64,000 nucleotides of DNA from Streptomyces sp. Tue6028 (GCF_002300165.1 NZ_MLCE01000019.1:310001-374000); one strand, 5' to 3'. Shown: positions 7,671-15,690, counted from the first letter of the stretch. Notes: generated by a model not told the origin, from the sequence alone. Program-made: numbers and translations.

Positions 7671-8551
7671 AGCCGCTCCATCTGCCGCTTGGCCAGGTCC
7701 ATGATCTTGGACTTCGGGATCGGCTTGGTGTCGTAGATCCAGATCTCCATGGCGATGTCGCCGCGCGAGGCGGACGCCTGCGCCTTGTAGAGGGGCAGGT
7801 AGCCGGCCTTCCTCTCGACCTTGAAGAGGTAGACCATGCCGTCGCCCGCGCCCGGGATGGGCCAGCTGCTGGTGTCGTCCGTGTTCCACCAGGCGACGCG
7901 GTCGGAGGCACCGAGGCTCTCCTCCTGGCGGTACTGCACCAGCCGGATCTCGACGCTCTGGTTGCTGCCGACCAGCCAGCTGGTGCCGGCGGCCCGGCGG
8001 TACTCCGATTTCACGAGGTCGCCGAACTCGCGGTCCGAGTCCTCCAGCTGGTCGGCGTAGTCGGCCATGTTCAGCCAGCCGTCCTCGCCGGGCTCCCAAT
8101 CGGGCACCTTCGTGCCCTTGGGCCGCTTGATCAGCAGCTTGCGCAGGTCGCCGTCGGTCTTCACCCGGCGGTCCTGGGCGGCGGACAGCGGCTCGGGGCC
8201 TTTGCCCTTGGCCTGCGCCATCACCGGCTGCGACAGCGGCGGCAGCTTGGTGGGCTCGCGGTCGGCCTGCACCAGATAGCCGGCGCAGGTCCCGGCGACG
8301 AGGCCGAGCACGGCCGCCGTGGCGACGAGCAGGGTCGTACGGCCGCGTCGGCGCGCGGGCCGCGCCGTGGTGCCGTCCGGCTCGGCCGGCACGGCGGACG
8401 ACTCCGCCGGCACGTCGGCCGGTACGTCGGCCGGCCGGGCAGGCTCGGACGGGCCGGCCCCGCCCGGAGCGGCCGTGCCGGAGTCGGCAACCGGCACAAC
8501 TCCAGGTACGACCGGTCTTTCAGGTGTTTCGGGTCCTTCAGGTACTTCCAT
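7667..8551 (-). CDS. Pro/Ala-tailed single-span membrane protein, first gene of a three-gene operon
   Basis: A 294-residue protein with an acidic, Pro/Val/Ala-rich cytoplasmic tail (1-65, with the repeat ADVPADVPAE), a basic RPARRRGR patch, one helix at about 71-92 and an external domain. The domain carries the block LRKLLIKRPKGTKVPDWEPGEDGWL and then SVEIRLVQYRQEE, matching LRKLVLPAPKG...GEDGWL and RTRIYLLQFD of the third gene, so those two are paralogues. The ATG at 8551 has a G-rich ribosome-binding site (GGGGGGA) four bases upstream and was preferred to upstream starts. It is divergent from the DsrE-like gene. Confidence 0.8.
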   Translation of the reverse strand: MEVPEGPETPERPVVPGVVPVADSGTAAPGGAGPSEPARPADVPADVPAESSAVPAEPDGTTARPARRRGRTTLLVATAAVLGLVAGTCAGYLVQADREPTKLPPLSQPVMAQAKGKGPEPLSAAQDRRVKTDGDLRKLLIKRPKGTKVPDWEPGEDGWLNMADYADQLEDSDREFGDLVKSEYRRAAGTSWLVGSNQSVEIRLVQYRQEESLGASDRVAWWNTDDTSSWPIPGAGDGMVYLFKVERKAGYLPLYKAQASASRGDIAMEIWIYDTKPIPKSKIMDLAKRQMERL

Positions 8552-8665
8552 GACGTCCCCCCACAGAACGTGAAGCGCAGATTCCGTATCCGCGCGCACA
8601 GGAGACCCATGGCTCATGCATGGAGTTGTACGGGACTTGATTACGATTCGGACTACCATTCGGCC

Positions 8666-9028
8666 ATGGCGAAAAAGCTCGTGATCAAGGTGACGGCGGG
8701 GGCCGACGCCCCGGAGCGCTGCTCACAGGCGTTCACCGTCGCGGCGGTGGCCGTGGCCAGTGGCGTCGAGGTCTCCCTGTGGCTGACCGGCGAGTCCTCG
8801 TGGTTCGCCCTGCCGGGCCGCGCGGCCGAGTTCGAGCTTCCGCACGCCGCACCGCTGCCGGACCTGATCGACTCGATCCTGGCGGGTGGCCGCATCACCC
8901 TGTGCACCCAGTGCGCCGCACGGCGGGAGATCACGGAGGACGACGTCCTCAAGGGCGTGCGCATCGCGGGCGCGCAGGTCTTCGTCCAGGAGGCGATGGC
9001 GGACGAGACGCAGGCCCTCGTCTACTGA
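8666..9028 (+). CDS. DsrE/DsrF-like family protein
   Basis: A 120-residue protein with the small alpha/beta layout of the DsrE/DsrF/YchN family. It starts MAKKLVIKVTAGADAPERC, then has a hydrophobic VEVSLWLTGES strand and ends with GVRIAGAQVFVQEAM. Cysteines occur in TLCTQCAARREI, near the position of the sulfur-carrier Cys of active DsrE proteins. Family members relay sulfur or act in redox complexes; the exact role here is unknown. The start has no ribosome-binding site, but TACCAT (8654-8659) lies six bases before the ATG, which fits a -10 box for a leaderless transcript. Confidence 0.8.
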   Translation: MAKKLVIKVTAGADAPERCSQAFTVAAVAVASGVEVSLWLTGESSWFALPGRAAEFELPHAAPLPDLIDSILAGGRITLCTQCAARREITEDDVLKGVRIAGAQVFVQEAMADETQALVY

Positions 9029-9056
9029 CACCGCCGGGGGCGGCGGGAGCGCGGGT

Positions 9057-9317
9057 TCACTGGCGGGGTTTCTTGCCGTCCAGCTCGTCCCACCACTTGT
9101 CGGACTCGGGATCGCCGGAGGGATCGTCCCACCAGCGGTCCTCGGGGCCGCGCCGGTTGGCCACCATCGCGGCCACCGGAGGAATCACCATCGCCACCAC
9201 GCACATGCCCACGGCCACGGGAATCGACCAGAGGCGCACCACTCCCCAGGCCAGGACGAAGAGCCCGATGCACGTCCCCATCATGGCGAAGTACACGTGA
9301 CGCCTGCGTGCGTACAT
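9057..9317 (-). CDS. DUF3099 membrane protein
   Basis: An 86-residue protein typical of the actinobacterial DUF3099 family. It starts with a basic MYARRRHVYF, has two hydrophobic helices (about 9-28 and 32-53, including VAVGMCVVAMVIPPVAAMVANRR), and a hydrophilic, Trp-rich tail (EDRWWDDP, DKWWDEL). The two spans put both ends in the cytoplasm. No function is established for the family. The gene converges with the DsrE-like gene and is separated from the sulfurtransferase operon by a terminator. Confidence 0.85.
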   Translation of the reverse strand: MYARRRHVYFAMMGTCIGLFVLAWGVVRLWSIPVAVGMCVVAMVIPPVAAMVANRRGPEDRWWDDPSGDPESDKWWDELDGKKPRQ

Positions 9318-9375
9318 ACCACCAGCGTAGGCCCGTGGAAGCCGGGTGGCGCAGGGATGCGCGGGCCCCGGGCAA

Positions 9376-9435
9376 GCCGAAGGGCCGCACCCCGATCCGG
9401 TAAGCGTCCAACCCCCGGGGGTGCGGCCCTTCGGC
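9376..9435 (-). terminator. Terminator of the sulfurtransferase operon
   Basis: A perfect 18-bp inverted repeat, GCCGAAGGGCCGCACCCC at 9376-9393 pairing with 9418-9435, encloses a 24-base loop. It begins 16 bases past the stop codon of the DUF1416 gene and is the natural end of that leftward transcript. The length of the arms is unusual. Confidence 0.8.
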
Positions 9436-9451
9436 CGTTCTGGCGGTGCCG

Positions 9452-9739
9452 TCAGACGGCGATCGCGACCTCGGCGAGGCCGCCCGTCTGGGCGACGACC
9501 GTGCGGTCGGCGCTGCCGCCCGGGACCAGGGCGCGCACGGTCCAGGTGCCCTCGGCCGCGTAGAAGCGGAACTGCCCGGTCGCCGAGGTCGGGACCTCGG
9601 CGGTGAACTCGCCGGTCGAGTCCAGCAGGCGGACGTAACCCGTCACCGGCTGGCCGTCGCGGGTCACCTGACCCTGGATCGTGGTCTCACCGGGCTTGAT
9701 CGTCGAGGCGTCGGGGCCGCCGGCCTTCGCTCCACACAT
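9452..9739 (-). CDS. sseC: DUF1416 (SseC-like) protein of the sulfurtransferase operon
   Basis: A 95-residue protein of the DUF1416/SseC family, which in actinobacteria is found next to thiosulfate sulfurtransferase genes. It begins MCGAKAGGPDA and is predicted to be a beta-sandwich (TIQGQVTRDGQPVTGYVRLLDSTGEF...). Cys2 and the Gly-rich N terminus are a family feature; a sulfur-carrying role for this Cys is an inference. It follows the sulfurtransferase gene by 30 bases and is probably translated from the same mRNA, which ends at the hairpin just downstream. Confidence 0.85.
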   Translation of the reverse strand: MCGAKAGGPDASTIKPGETTIQGQVTRDGQPVTGYVRLLDSTGEFTAEVPTSATGQFRFYAAEGTWTVRALVPGGSADRTVVAQTGGLAEVAIAV

Positions 9740-9769
9740 ATTTCGATTCCGTCCTTCAGGCCTTGGGGG

Positions 9770-10615
9770 TTACTTGTTGGCGCCGAGCTCGATCGGCACG
9801 CCGACCAGGGAGCCGTACTCGGTCCAGGAGCCGTCGTAGTTCTTGACGTTCTCCACACCGAGCAGCTCGTGCAGCACGAACCAGGTGAGCGCCGAGCGCT
9901 CACCGATGCGGCAGTAGGCGATCGTGTCCTTGGCCAGGTCGACCTGCTCGTCGGCGTACAGCTCCTTGAGCTCGTCGTCCGACTTGAAGGTGCCGTCGTC
10001 GTTGGCGTTCTTCGACCACGGGATGTTGCGGGCGGTCGGGACGTGGCCCGGACGCTGGGACTGCTCCTGCGGCAGGTGGGCCGGGGCGAGCAGCTTGCCG
10101 CTGAACTCGTCGGGCGAACGGACGTCGACCAGGTTCTGCGAGCCGATCGCGGCGACGACGTCGTCACGGAAGGCGCGGATCGCGGTGTTCTGGGCCTTCG
10201 CCTTGTAGTCGGTGGCGGCGCGCTCGGGCACCTGCGAGCCGTCGACGAGGTCGCGGGAGTCGAGCTCCCACTTCTTGCGGCCGCCGTCGAGGAGCTTCAC
10301 GTTCTCGTGGCCGTAGAGCTTGAAGTACCAGTAGGCGTACGACGCGAACCAGTTGTTGTTGCCGCCGTAGAGGACGACGAGCGTGTCGTTGCCGATGCCC
10401 TTCGACGACAGGAGCTTCTCGAAGCCCTCCTGGTCGATGAAGTCACGGCGCACCGGGTCCTGGAGGTCCTTGGTCCAGTCGATCCGGATGGCGTTCTTGA
10501 TGTGGTTCTTCTCGTACGCCGACGTGTCCTCGTCGACCTCGACGACGGCCACGTTCGGGTCGTCCAGGTGGTCCTGGACCCAGTCGGCGTCTACCAGGAC
10601 GTCGCTGCGGCTCAT
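9770..10615 (-). CDS. Thiosulfate sulfurtransferase (rhodanese, SseA/CysA-like)
   Basis: A 281-residue two-domain rhodanese. The N-terminal domain is inactive-like, while the C-terminal domain carries the active-site loop CRIGER with catalytic Cys235. CRIGER is the loop sequence usual in actinobacterial SseA/CysA proteins. Such enzymes transfer sulfane sulfur from thiosulfate to cyanide or thiol acceptors; the in vivo acceptor is usually unknown. Length is normal. The ATG at 10615 is preceded by a strong GGAGGAG. A short leader peptide gene lies 142 bases upstream on the same strand, suggesting sulfur-dependent control. Confidence 0.93.
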   Translation of the reverse strand: MSRSDVLVDADWVQDHLDDPNVAVVEVDEDTSAYEKNHIKNAIRIDWTKDLQDPVRRDFIDQEGFEKLLSSKGIGNDTLVVLYGGNNNWFASYAYWYFKLYGHENVKLLDGGRKKWELDSRDLVDGSQVPERAATDYKAKAQNTAIRAFRDDVVAAIGSQNLVDVRSPDEFSGKLLAPAHLPQEQSQRPGHVPTARNIPWSKNANDDGTFKSDDELKELYADEQVDLAKDTIAYCRIGERSALTWFVLHELLGVENVKNYDGSWTEYGSLVGVPIELGANK

Positions 10616-10757
10616 GCTCTTTCTCCTCCGGGGCAGTTGCGGCGGGGCGGGGCGTTAGAGAGAAATGCGCGGTCATGCCGGTGAGGGCTGCGCGGCGCAG
10701 GGGTGGCCCGACGAGAGAGGTCGAGGGCCCGGCTCGCGGAAGTCGGAACGCTTCCGC

Positions 10758-10838
10758 TCAGAAGGTGCGACAGAGCATGGCGGCGACGCGGCACAGGTCG
10801 ACTGCCCGCCGCTTCGTGAGATCCGCCTGTCGCTTCAT
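10758..10838 (-). CDS. Putative Cys-containing leader peptide upstream of the sulfurtransferase
   Basis: A 26-codon gene encoding a peptide that starts MKRQADLTKRRAVDLCR and ends with AAMLCRTF. It belongs to a type of short Arg- and Cys-containing leader peptide seen upstream of sulfur-metabolism genes in actinobacteria, with the recurrent core RRAVDLCR. The start is probably leaderless: TACGAT lies seven bases before the ATG. The two Cys codons near the end would make translation sensitive to cysteinyl-tRNA supply. By analogy with mycobacterial polycysteine leader ORFs this could attenuate the downstream genes. No strong competing hairpins could be drawn with confidence in the 142-base spacer. 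Confidence 0.7.
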   Translation of the reverse strand: MKRQADLTKRRAVDLCRVAAMLCRTF

Positions 10839-10845
10839 GCGTCCG

Positions 10846-10875
10846 ATCGTAGGGACGGACAGGCGGGCATGTCAC
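10846..10875 (-). promoter_or_regulatory. Promoter of the leader peptide and sulfurtransferase operon
   Basis: On the reverse strand GTGACA (10870-10875) and TACGAT (10846-10851) are spaced by 18 bases, close to the vegetative -35/-10 consensus. Transcription starting about seven bases downstream of the -10 box would begin at the A of the leader-peptide ATG (10838). Confidence 0.6.
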
Positions 10876-11115
10876 CGGTGTGTCGCATGCTGAGATGCGA
10901 TCATCCATACTGTGGGACGGATCAGCTGCCGAGGCCACGCCCGCACGGTTTCCGGGTTCCCGGATCCGTCATCACATCTGCTGTACGGACCAGGCCGTCT
11001 CGCCCCTCGGACATCCGGCCGCCCGGAGGCTCGCACAAGGCCCTCGGGCCGCGGCGCGCCTGCCCGGCCCAAGCCGCCGCGCCCCGACCGGCTGCTCGAC
11101 CGACTCCCCGACCAG

Positions 11116-11859
11116 CTACCCGACCAGCTTGACGTCCGAACCCTTCACCGAGATGTCCACGCCGTCCTCGGCCGCCTCGACCTTGTCGAGCTCGATGCCG
11201 CCCGGCAGCTCGTCGATCTTCTGCTGGAAGTCGGTGATGGACCGGATACGGCCCTCGGCGAGCTCGACGCCCAGCTTGGGCAGCGAGTCGGCGTGCACCC
11301 TCACCGTGTCGCCGTGGACGCTGACGGAGCTGAGCACGGAGACCGGCTGGGGCAGCTTGGTGCCGAGGACCGTCGCCGAGACCGTGACCTTGACCTTGCC
11401 GTCGCCGCCGTCGGAGAGGCCGATGACCTGGGCGGTGACACCGGGGGCCACCTGCGCGGGCTCGGACTTGGCGGCCTTGAGCAGCTCGTCGTAGGAGATG
11501 GTGGCGGTCCCCGTGGCGCTGTCGGCGGTGGCGGAGCTGTAGTCGCCGCTGAACGCGACACCGTGCATCTCGGCGTTCAGGTCGTCGATCCGGATCTTGG
11601 CGGTGGCGGCGTTCGTGCCGCCCGTCGACGCCTCGTAGTCCTTGATGCCGATCTTCACGTCGTCGAGCTCACCGCTGACCACCTGGGTGAGGAAGGGGAA
11701 GCCCTCGATGGACACGTCGGGCGTGCTGGACAGTCCCTCGGTGCTCTTGATCCGGTCGGCCGCCTCGTCCTCCGCGAATCCGACCGCCACCCGGTCCGCG
11801 ATCACGAACAGGCCGCCCAGGACCACGACGACGATCAGGATTATTCGCAGCGCGCGCAT
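11116..11859 (-). CDS. DUF2993 (LmeA-like) membrane-anchored lipid-binding protein
   Basis: A 247-residue protein with an uncleaved-looking N-terminal helix (RALRIILIVVVVLGGLFVIAD) followed by an external domain of the DUF2993/LmeA family. The family motif region VSIEGFPFLTQVVSGELDDVKI is clear. In mycobacteria LmeA binds phospholipid and assists envelope lipoglycan maturation; relatives in Streptomyces are uncharacterised. Length is normal. The gene stands alone: 150 bases separate its start from the stop of the upstream Gln/His-rich gene and nothing follows it in the same direction until the leader peptide. Confidence 0.85.
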   Translation of the reverse strand: MRALRIILIVVVVLGGLFVIADRVAVGFAEDEAADRIKSTEGLSSTPDVSIEGFPFLTQVVSGELDDVKIGIKDYEASTGGTNAATAKIRIDDLNAEMHGVAFSGDYSSATADSATGTATISYDELLKAAKSEPAQVAPGVTAQVIGLSDGGDGKVKVTVSATVLGTKLPQPVSVLSSVSVHGDTVRVHADSLPKLGVELAEGRIRSITDFQQKIDELPGGIELDKVEAAEDGVDISVKGSDVKLVG

Positions 11860-12009
11860 GCTCGGTGTTCCCCCACCTCGGCCGGCTCGGTCGGTCTCGA
11901 CGACCCGGATGGCCGTCCAGCGCGAGCCTAACCCCGGCCGGGGACCGGCCGGGGTTGCACAGAAAGTTGTCGATCACCTGTGACAAGCCGCCGGACGGGC
12001 CGGCGGGCC

Positions 12010-13428
12010 TCAGCCCAGCGCCCTGCCCAGCAGGTAGACCGCCGGGGCCGCCGCGGCCAGCGGAAGGGCGACACCCGCCGTGAAGTGGACGAACCGGGAC
12101 GGGTAGTCGTAGCTGGCCACCCGGTGCCCGATCAGCGCGCAGACACCCGCGCCGAGGCCGAGGAGGGCCCCCTTCGCGCCCAGGTCCGTCGCACCGCCCA
12201 GCGCGACGCCGGCTCCCGCGGCGGCGAGCAGCGCCACCGCGACGGAGGCCGCCGTCGGCAGCGGCAGCGCACGGGCCAGGATCGCCACGGCGACCGCGGC
12301 CGCGCCCACCGTGACGGCGTCCGGTTCGGCCGCGAGGTGTCCGGCCGCGACGATCGACAGCGCCGCCGAGGCGACGGTCGCCATCAGGCCGGACATCCGG
12401 GTGTCCGGGTCGGCGTGGCTGCGCAGCTGCAGGACGAGGGTGAGGAGCACCCACACGCCGAGCGTGCCGAGGATCGCGGCGGGCGCGTTCTCCCGGCCGG
12501 CCCCGAGCAGGGCGACGTCGGCGGTCACCGCGCCCAGGAAGGCGAGGGCGATGCCCTGCCGGGCCGGCCACATGCCGTTCAGCCGGAACCATCCGGCCGC
12601 GGTGACGGCCTGGAGGAGGACGAGGGGGACGAGCAGGGCGTACTCCCCGACCGCCGCGGCGCCGGACATCAGGAGCCCGAGGGCCGCCGTCAGCCCGGCA
12701 GGCTGGATCCCGGGCTCGATGATCGGCGAGCGGCCCTCGGCGCGGGCCCGCTGGGCGTCGGTGACGCGCGTGTTGCCGGTGAGGGTCGGCGGACCGTACC
12801 CGGACGCCCCGTCCTCGGCGGGCGCCCCGGGCTGCTGAGGCTGCGCCTGGACGTGCGTCGACTGGGCCTGCGCCTGCTGGTGCTGCGGATGGACCGGCTG
12901 CTGCGCCTGCTGGACCGGCTGCTGCTGGTACTGGGCCTGCGGCTGCTGCGCCTGCTGGTGGTGCTGGGCCTGCGGCTGCTGGTGCTGGACGGGCTGCTGC
13001 TGCGCCTGGTGGCCCTGCTGCTGGTACTGGGCCTGGGTGTGGTCCCAGCCCTGAGCCGCACCGTGCGCGTTCTCCTGCGGAAGCGGCTGCGCCGTGACGC
13101 CCGGCCCGTACCCGTGCCCGTATCCGTGCGGCTCCTGGTACCCCTGACCCTGATCGTGCCCCTGGCCGCCCTGCACGTGCCCCTGGCCCTGATACGCCTG
13201 CTGATACCCGTGCGGCGGCAGGTGGGCCGTGTCCGCGGCCGGCACCGGGGGCTGCATCTGGGTCTCCCAGGTCTGCCCCTCCCACTGCTGGGTGTGCTGC
13301 TGCCAGTCGGGCTCGGGCGCGTTCTGCTGCTGCGGGTGGTGCGAGGACGGCTGCGACTGCTGCTGCCGATACGGGTCGTATCCCTCGTGGGGATGCTCGT
13401 ACCTGCCCTCGTGCGGCTGGTTGCTCAT
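12010..13428 (-). CDS. Gln/His-rich tailed polytopic membrane protein
   Basis: A 472-residue protein of two contrasting halves. Residues 1 to about 225 are low complexity, dominated by Gln, His, Pro, Gly and Tyr with runs such as QQAQQPQAQYQQQPVQQAQQ. The C-terminal half contains roughly eight hydrophobic helices, starting near QPAGLTAALGLLMSGAAAVGEYALLVPLVLL and ending VALPLAAAAPAVYLLGRALG. No transporter or enzyme motif is seen. The ATG at 13428 (MSNQPHEG) was preferred over the GTG four codons earlier, because GGAGG abuts that GTG but lies 12 bases before this ATG. It is encoded directly after the MoaD-like gene. Confidence 0.8.
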   Translation of the reverse strand: MSNQPHEGRYEHPHEGYDPYRQQQSQPSSHHPQQQNAPEPDWQQHTQQWEGQTWETQMQPPVPAADTAHLPPHGYQQAYQGQGHVQGGQGHDQGQGYQEPHGYGHGYGPGVTAQPLPQENAHGAAQGWDHTQAQYQQQGHQAQQQPVQHQQPQAQHHQQAQQPQAQYQQQPVQQAQQPVHPQHQQAQAQSTHVQAQPQQPGAPAEDGASGYGPPTLTGNTRVTDAQRARAEGRSPIIEPGIQPAGLTAALGLLMSGAAAVGEYALLVPLVLLQAVTAAGWFRLNGMWPARQGIALAFLGAVTADVALLGAGRENAPAAILGTLGVWVLLTLVLQLRSHADPDTRMSGLMATVASAALSIVAAGHLAAEPDAVTVGAAAVAVAILARALPLPTAASVAVALLAAAGAGVALGGATDLGAKGALLGLGAGVCALIGHRVASYDYPSRFVHFTAGVALPLAAAAPAVYLLGRALG

Positions 13429-13436
13429 CGTCTCGC

Positions 13437-13691
13437 TCACCCTCCTGCGAACGGCGGGAGCACCTCGACCGTGCCGCCCTCGGCCAGCCGTACCGTCTCA
13501 TGCTCGCGGGTACCCACGGGGTCACCGTCGATGAGGAACGAGCATCGCCGCAGGACGCGGACGAGTTCGCCGGGGTGTCGCTCGCGGGCCGCGTCGAGCG
13601 CCTCGGCGAGCGTGCCCGCGTCGTACGGCTCCTCGGCGACGCCTGCCGCGGACTTGGCGGCGGCCCAGTAACGCACCGTGCCCTTTGCCAT
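13437..13691 (-). CDS. MoaD/ThiS-like sulfur-carrier protein
   Basis: An 84-residue ubiquitin-fold protein ending PPFAGG. The C-terminal Gly-Gly is the adenylation and thiocarboxylation site of MoaD, ThiS and CysO proteins. The sequence TVRYWAAAKSAAGVAEEPYDAG matches MoaD-like beta-grasp starts. No MoaE, ThiG or CysM gene is nearby, so its pathway cannot be told from context. The ATG at 13691 (MAKGTVRYW) has GAGGAACGAG upstream and was chosen over an in-frame TTG. Its stop is nine bases before the downstream membrane-protein start, so the two are co-transcribed. Confidence 0.85.
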   Translation of the reverse strand: MAKGTVRYWAAAKSAAGVAEEPYDAGTLAEALDAARERHPGELVRVLRRCSFLIDGDPVGTREHETVRLAEGGTVEVLPPFAGG

Positions 13692-13748
13692 CTCGTTCCT
13701 CAATCAGTGGCTTCGTGAGAATCAGTGGATCCTGTGAACACCGTCAGG

Positions 13749-14651
13749 CTAGCTGGCGTGCCTGACGGCCCAGTCGCCGATACGGGCCAGCAGCCCGTCG
13801 TCACTGGCGTTCTCGGCATGGCCCATGCCGTGCTCCAGCCACAGCTCGGCGTGACCGCCGGAGGCGTCGGCGAGCATCCGCGGGTGGTCCAGCGGGAAGT
13901 AGCCGTCCCGGTCGCCGTGGACGATCAGCAGCGGAATGGGCGCGATGAGGGGGACGGACTCGACGGGGGACTCGGGCACCGGGTCCCACTCGCGGTGGTG
14001 GATGCGAGTGCGCAGACCGTAGCGGCCGACGACGCGGCCGACCGGGCGGGTTACCAGCCAGTGCAGGCGCCGCATAGGGGCGGTGCCCCGGTAGTACCAG
14101 CGGGCCGGTGCGCTCACCGAAACCACCGCGTCCGTCCGCGCATCCGTGCGCCCCTCGTGCTCCTGCTCCCCTGCTCCCGGTTCTCCCGGTTCTCCCGGCC
14201 GCGCGGTCCGCTCCGCCGCGCCCGGTCCGTACAGCGCCGCGTGCCGCAGCACCACGGAGCCGCCCATGGAGAAGCCGACGGTCACGATCCGTGTGTGTCC
14301 GAGCTCCCGTGCCCAGGCGACCGCGGCCGCCAGGTCGAGGACCTCCCGGTCGCCGACCGTGGAACGGCCGCCGGAACGGCCGTGACCACGGAAGGAGAAG
14401 GTGACGACCGCCGCGCTCCGCCCGAGGGCGTCCGCCGCACGGCGCACGTGGGGGCGGTCCAGGTCACCCGTGAAACCGTGCGCGACGACGATCGCGAGGT
14501 CACCCGAAGGCGTCGTCCCGGGGTCGTACGCGGCTTCGACGGACACTCCGTCCGTGGTGCGCAGAAACGTGCGCAGCGGGCCGCGCGGCGCCGTCTCAAG
14601 GGGTGGACGACGGGAAGATCGCGTCACTTGACCTGCCGGACCTGAGCTCAT
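13749..14651 (-). CDS. Alpha/beta hydrolase
   Basis: A 300-residue single-domain alpha/beta hydrolase. Visible are the oxyanion motif HGFTGDLDRPH, the nucleophile elbow GFSMGGSVVL (Ser in G-x-S-x-G), the acid residue in VHGDRDGYF and the catalytic His in EHGMGHAEN. It has no signal peptide. An insertion rich in Gly, Glu and Pro (ERTARPGEPGEPGAGEQEHEG) lies after the elbow and may be a flexible lid. Substrate is unknown; esterase or lipase-like activity on small acyl esters is the usual guess. The ATG at 14651 lies head to head with glnR. An internal GTG (VTRSSRR) is an alternative start. Confidence 0.8.
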   Translation of the reverse strand: MSSGPAGQVTRSSRRPPLETAPRGPLRTFLRTTDGVSVEAAYDPGTTPSGDLAIVVAHGFTGDLDRPHVRRAADALGRSAAVVTFSFRGHGRSGGRSTVGDREVLDLAAAVAWARELGHTRIVTVGFSMGGSVVLRHAALYGPGAAERTARPGEPGEPGAGEQEHEGRTDARTDAVVSVSAPARWYYRGTAPMRRLHWLVTRPVGRVVGRYGLRTRIHHREWDPVPESPVESVPLIAPIPLLIVHGDRDGYFPLDHPRMLADASGGHAELWLEHGMGHAENASDDGLLARIGDWAVRHAS

Positions 14652-14701
14652 GTGGGCTATTCTGCTGGGCAGAGGACTCGGGCAGCGTAGCCCCCGGGTC
14701 C

Positions 14702-14729
14702 TTTTGTGCTTTCGGGAGCGTTGTATACG
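14702..14729 (+). promoter_or_regulatory. Possible glnR promoter
   Basis: TTTTGT (14702-14707) and TATACG (14724-14729), spaced by 16 bases, form the best sigma-70-like promoter in the 250-base region between the hydrolase and glnR. The surrounding sequence is noticeably less GC-rich than its flanks. The start point would leave a leader of about 165 bases before glnR. Confidence 0.45.
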
Positions 14730-14901
14730 AAGCGGGAAACCGCAGGTGTACGGGCGTCGGACGCGCAGCGGATCCCAGGGCGCGGGAACCGCACGTACGA
14801 AGCAGTGCCGCAAACGTCCTCGCAGGGACCGAGGAGGAACCAGACGTTATGGGCGAGCGAACCGTGCACGAACGTATGACGACCCGGGCAGGAGGGGCGC
14901 G

Positions 14902-15690
14902 ATGAGTTCTCTGCTGCTCCTCACCAATGCCCTCCAGCCGTCGACGGAGGTGCTTCCCGCTCTCGGCCTGCTCCTGCACAACGTGCGAGTGGCCCCGGCG
15001 GAAGGCCCCGCTCTCGTCGACACACCCGGCGCCGACGTGATCCTCATCGACGGCCGCCGTGATCTGCCCCAGGTCCGCAGCCTGTGCCAGCTGCTGCGTT
15101 CCACGGGACCGGGCTGTCCGCTGATCCTCGTCGTCACGGAGGGCGGCCTCGCCGCCGTCACCGCCGACTGGGGCATCGACGACGTGCTGCTCGACACCGC
15201 GGGGCCGGCCGAGGTGGAGGCGCGGCTGCGCCTGGCCATGGGCCGCCAGCAGATCGTCAACGACGACTCCCCCATGGAGATCCGCAACGGCGACCTCTCC
15301 GTGGACGAGGCGACCTACAGCGCCAAGCTCAAGGGCCGGGTCCTCGACCTGACGTTCAAGGAGTTCGAGCTCCTGAAGTACCTCGCGCAGCACCCGGGCC
15401 GCGTCTTCACCCGCGCCCAGCTGCTCCAGGAGGTCTGGGGCTACGACTACTTCGGCGGCACGAGGACGGTCGACGTCCACGTACGAAGGCTCCGCGCGAA
15501 GCTCGGACCCGAGCACGAGTCGCTGATCGGCACCGTCCGGAACGTCGGTTATCGATTCGTTACGCCCGAAAAGCTGGACCGCTCGGCGGACGAGGCGAAG
15601 GCCAAGGCGGCCCGGCCAAAGGCGGATGATGCGGACGAGACGGCTCGCCTGGACGCCGTGGACGCCGCCGAGGTGACCGCGGAGGCCTAG
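14902..15690 (+). CDS. glnR: GlnR, global nitrogen regulator (orphan OmpR-type response regulator)
   Basis: A 262-residue OmpR-family regulator. The receiver domain (1-120) keeps Asp50 (VILIDGRRDL) but lacks the usual acidic pocket and Lys loop, as expected for atypical actinobacterial GlnR, which dimerises without phosphorylation. The winged-helix domain (about 130-225) reads LTFKEFELLKYLAQHPGRVFTRAQLLQEVWGYDYFGGTRTVDVHVRRLRAKLG. No kinase gene is adjacent. GlnR controls nitrogen assimilation genes such as glnA, amtB and glnII and cross-talks with PhoP. The ATG at 14902 has GGAGG six bases upstream. The last 40 residues are Ala/Asp-rich and variable. Confidence 0.95.
   Translation: MSSLLLLTNALQPSTEVLPALGLLLHNVRVAPAEGPALVDTPGADVILIDGRRDLPQVRSLCQLLRSTGPGCPLILVVTEGGLAAVTADWGIDDVLLDTAGPAEVEARLRLAMGRQQIVNDDSPMEIRNGDLSVDEATYSAKLKGRVLDLTFKEFELLKYLAQHPGRVFTRAQLLQEVWGYDYFGGTRTVDVHVRRLRAKLGPEHESLIGTVRNVGYRFVTPEKLDRSADEAKAKAARPKADDADETARLDAVDAAEVTAEA

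Noticed and set aside
12010..13440. CRISPR-like or satellite repeats in the CAG/CTG-rich region around 12840-13080
   Set aside because: The repetition is codon-level Gln/His low complexity inside a gene, with no constant repeat or unique spacers.
13438..13440. GTG start overlapping the MoaD-like stop codon for the Gln/His-rich protein
   Set aside because: GGAGG abuts the GTG with no spacing; the ATG four codons later has workable spacing.
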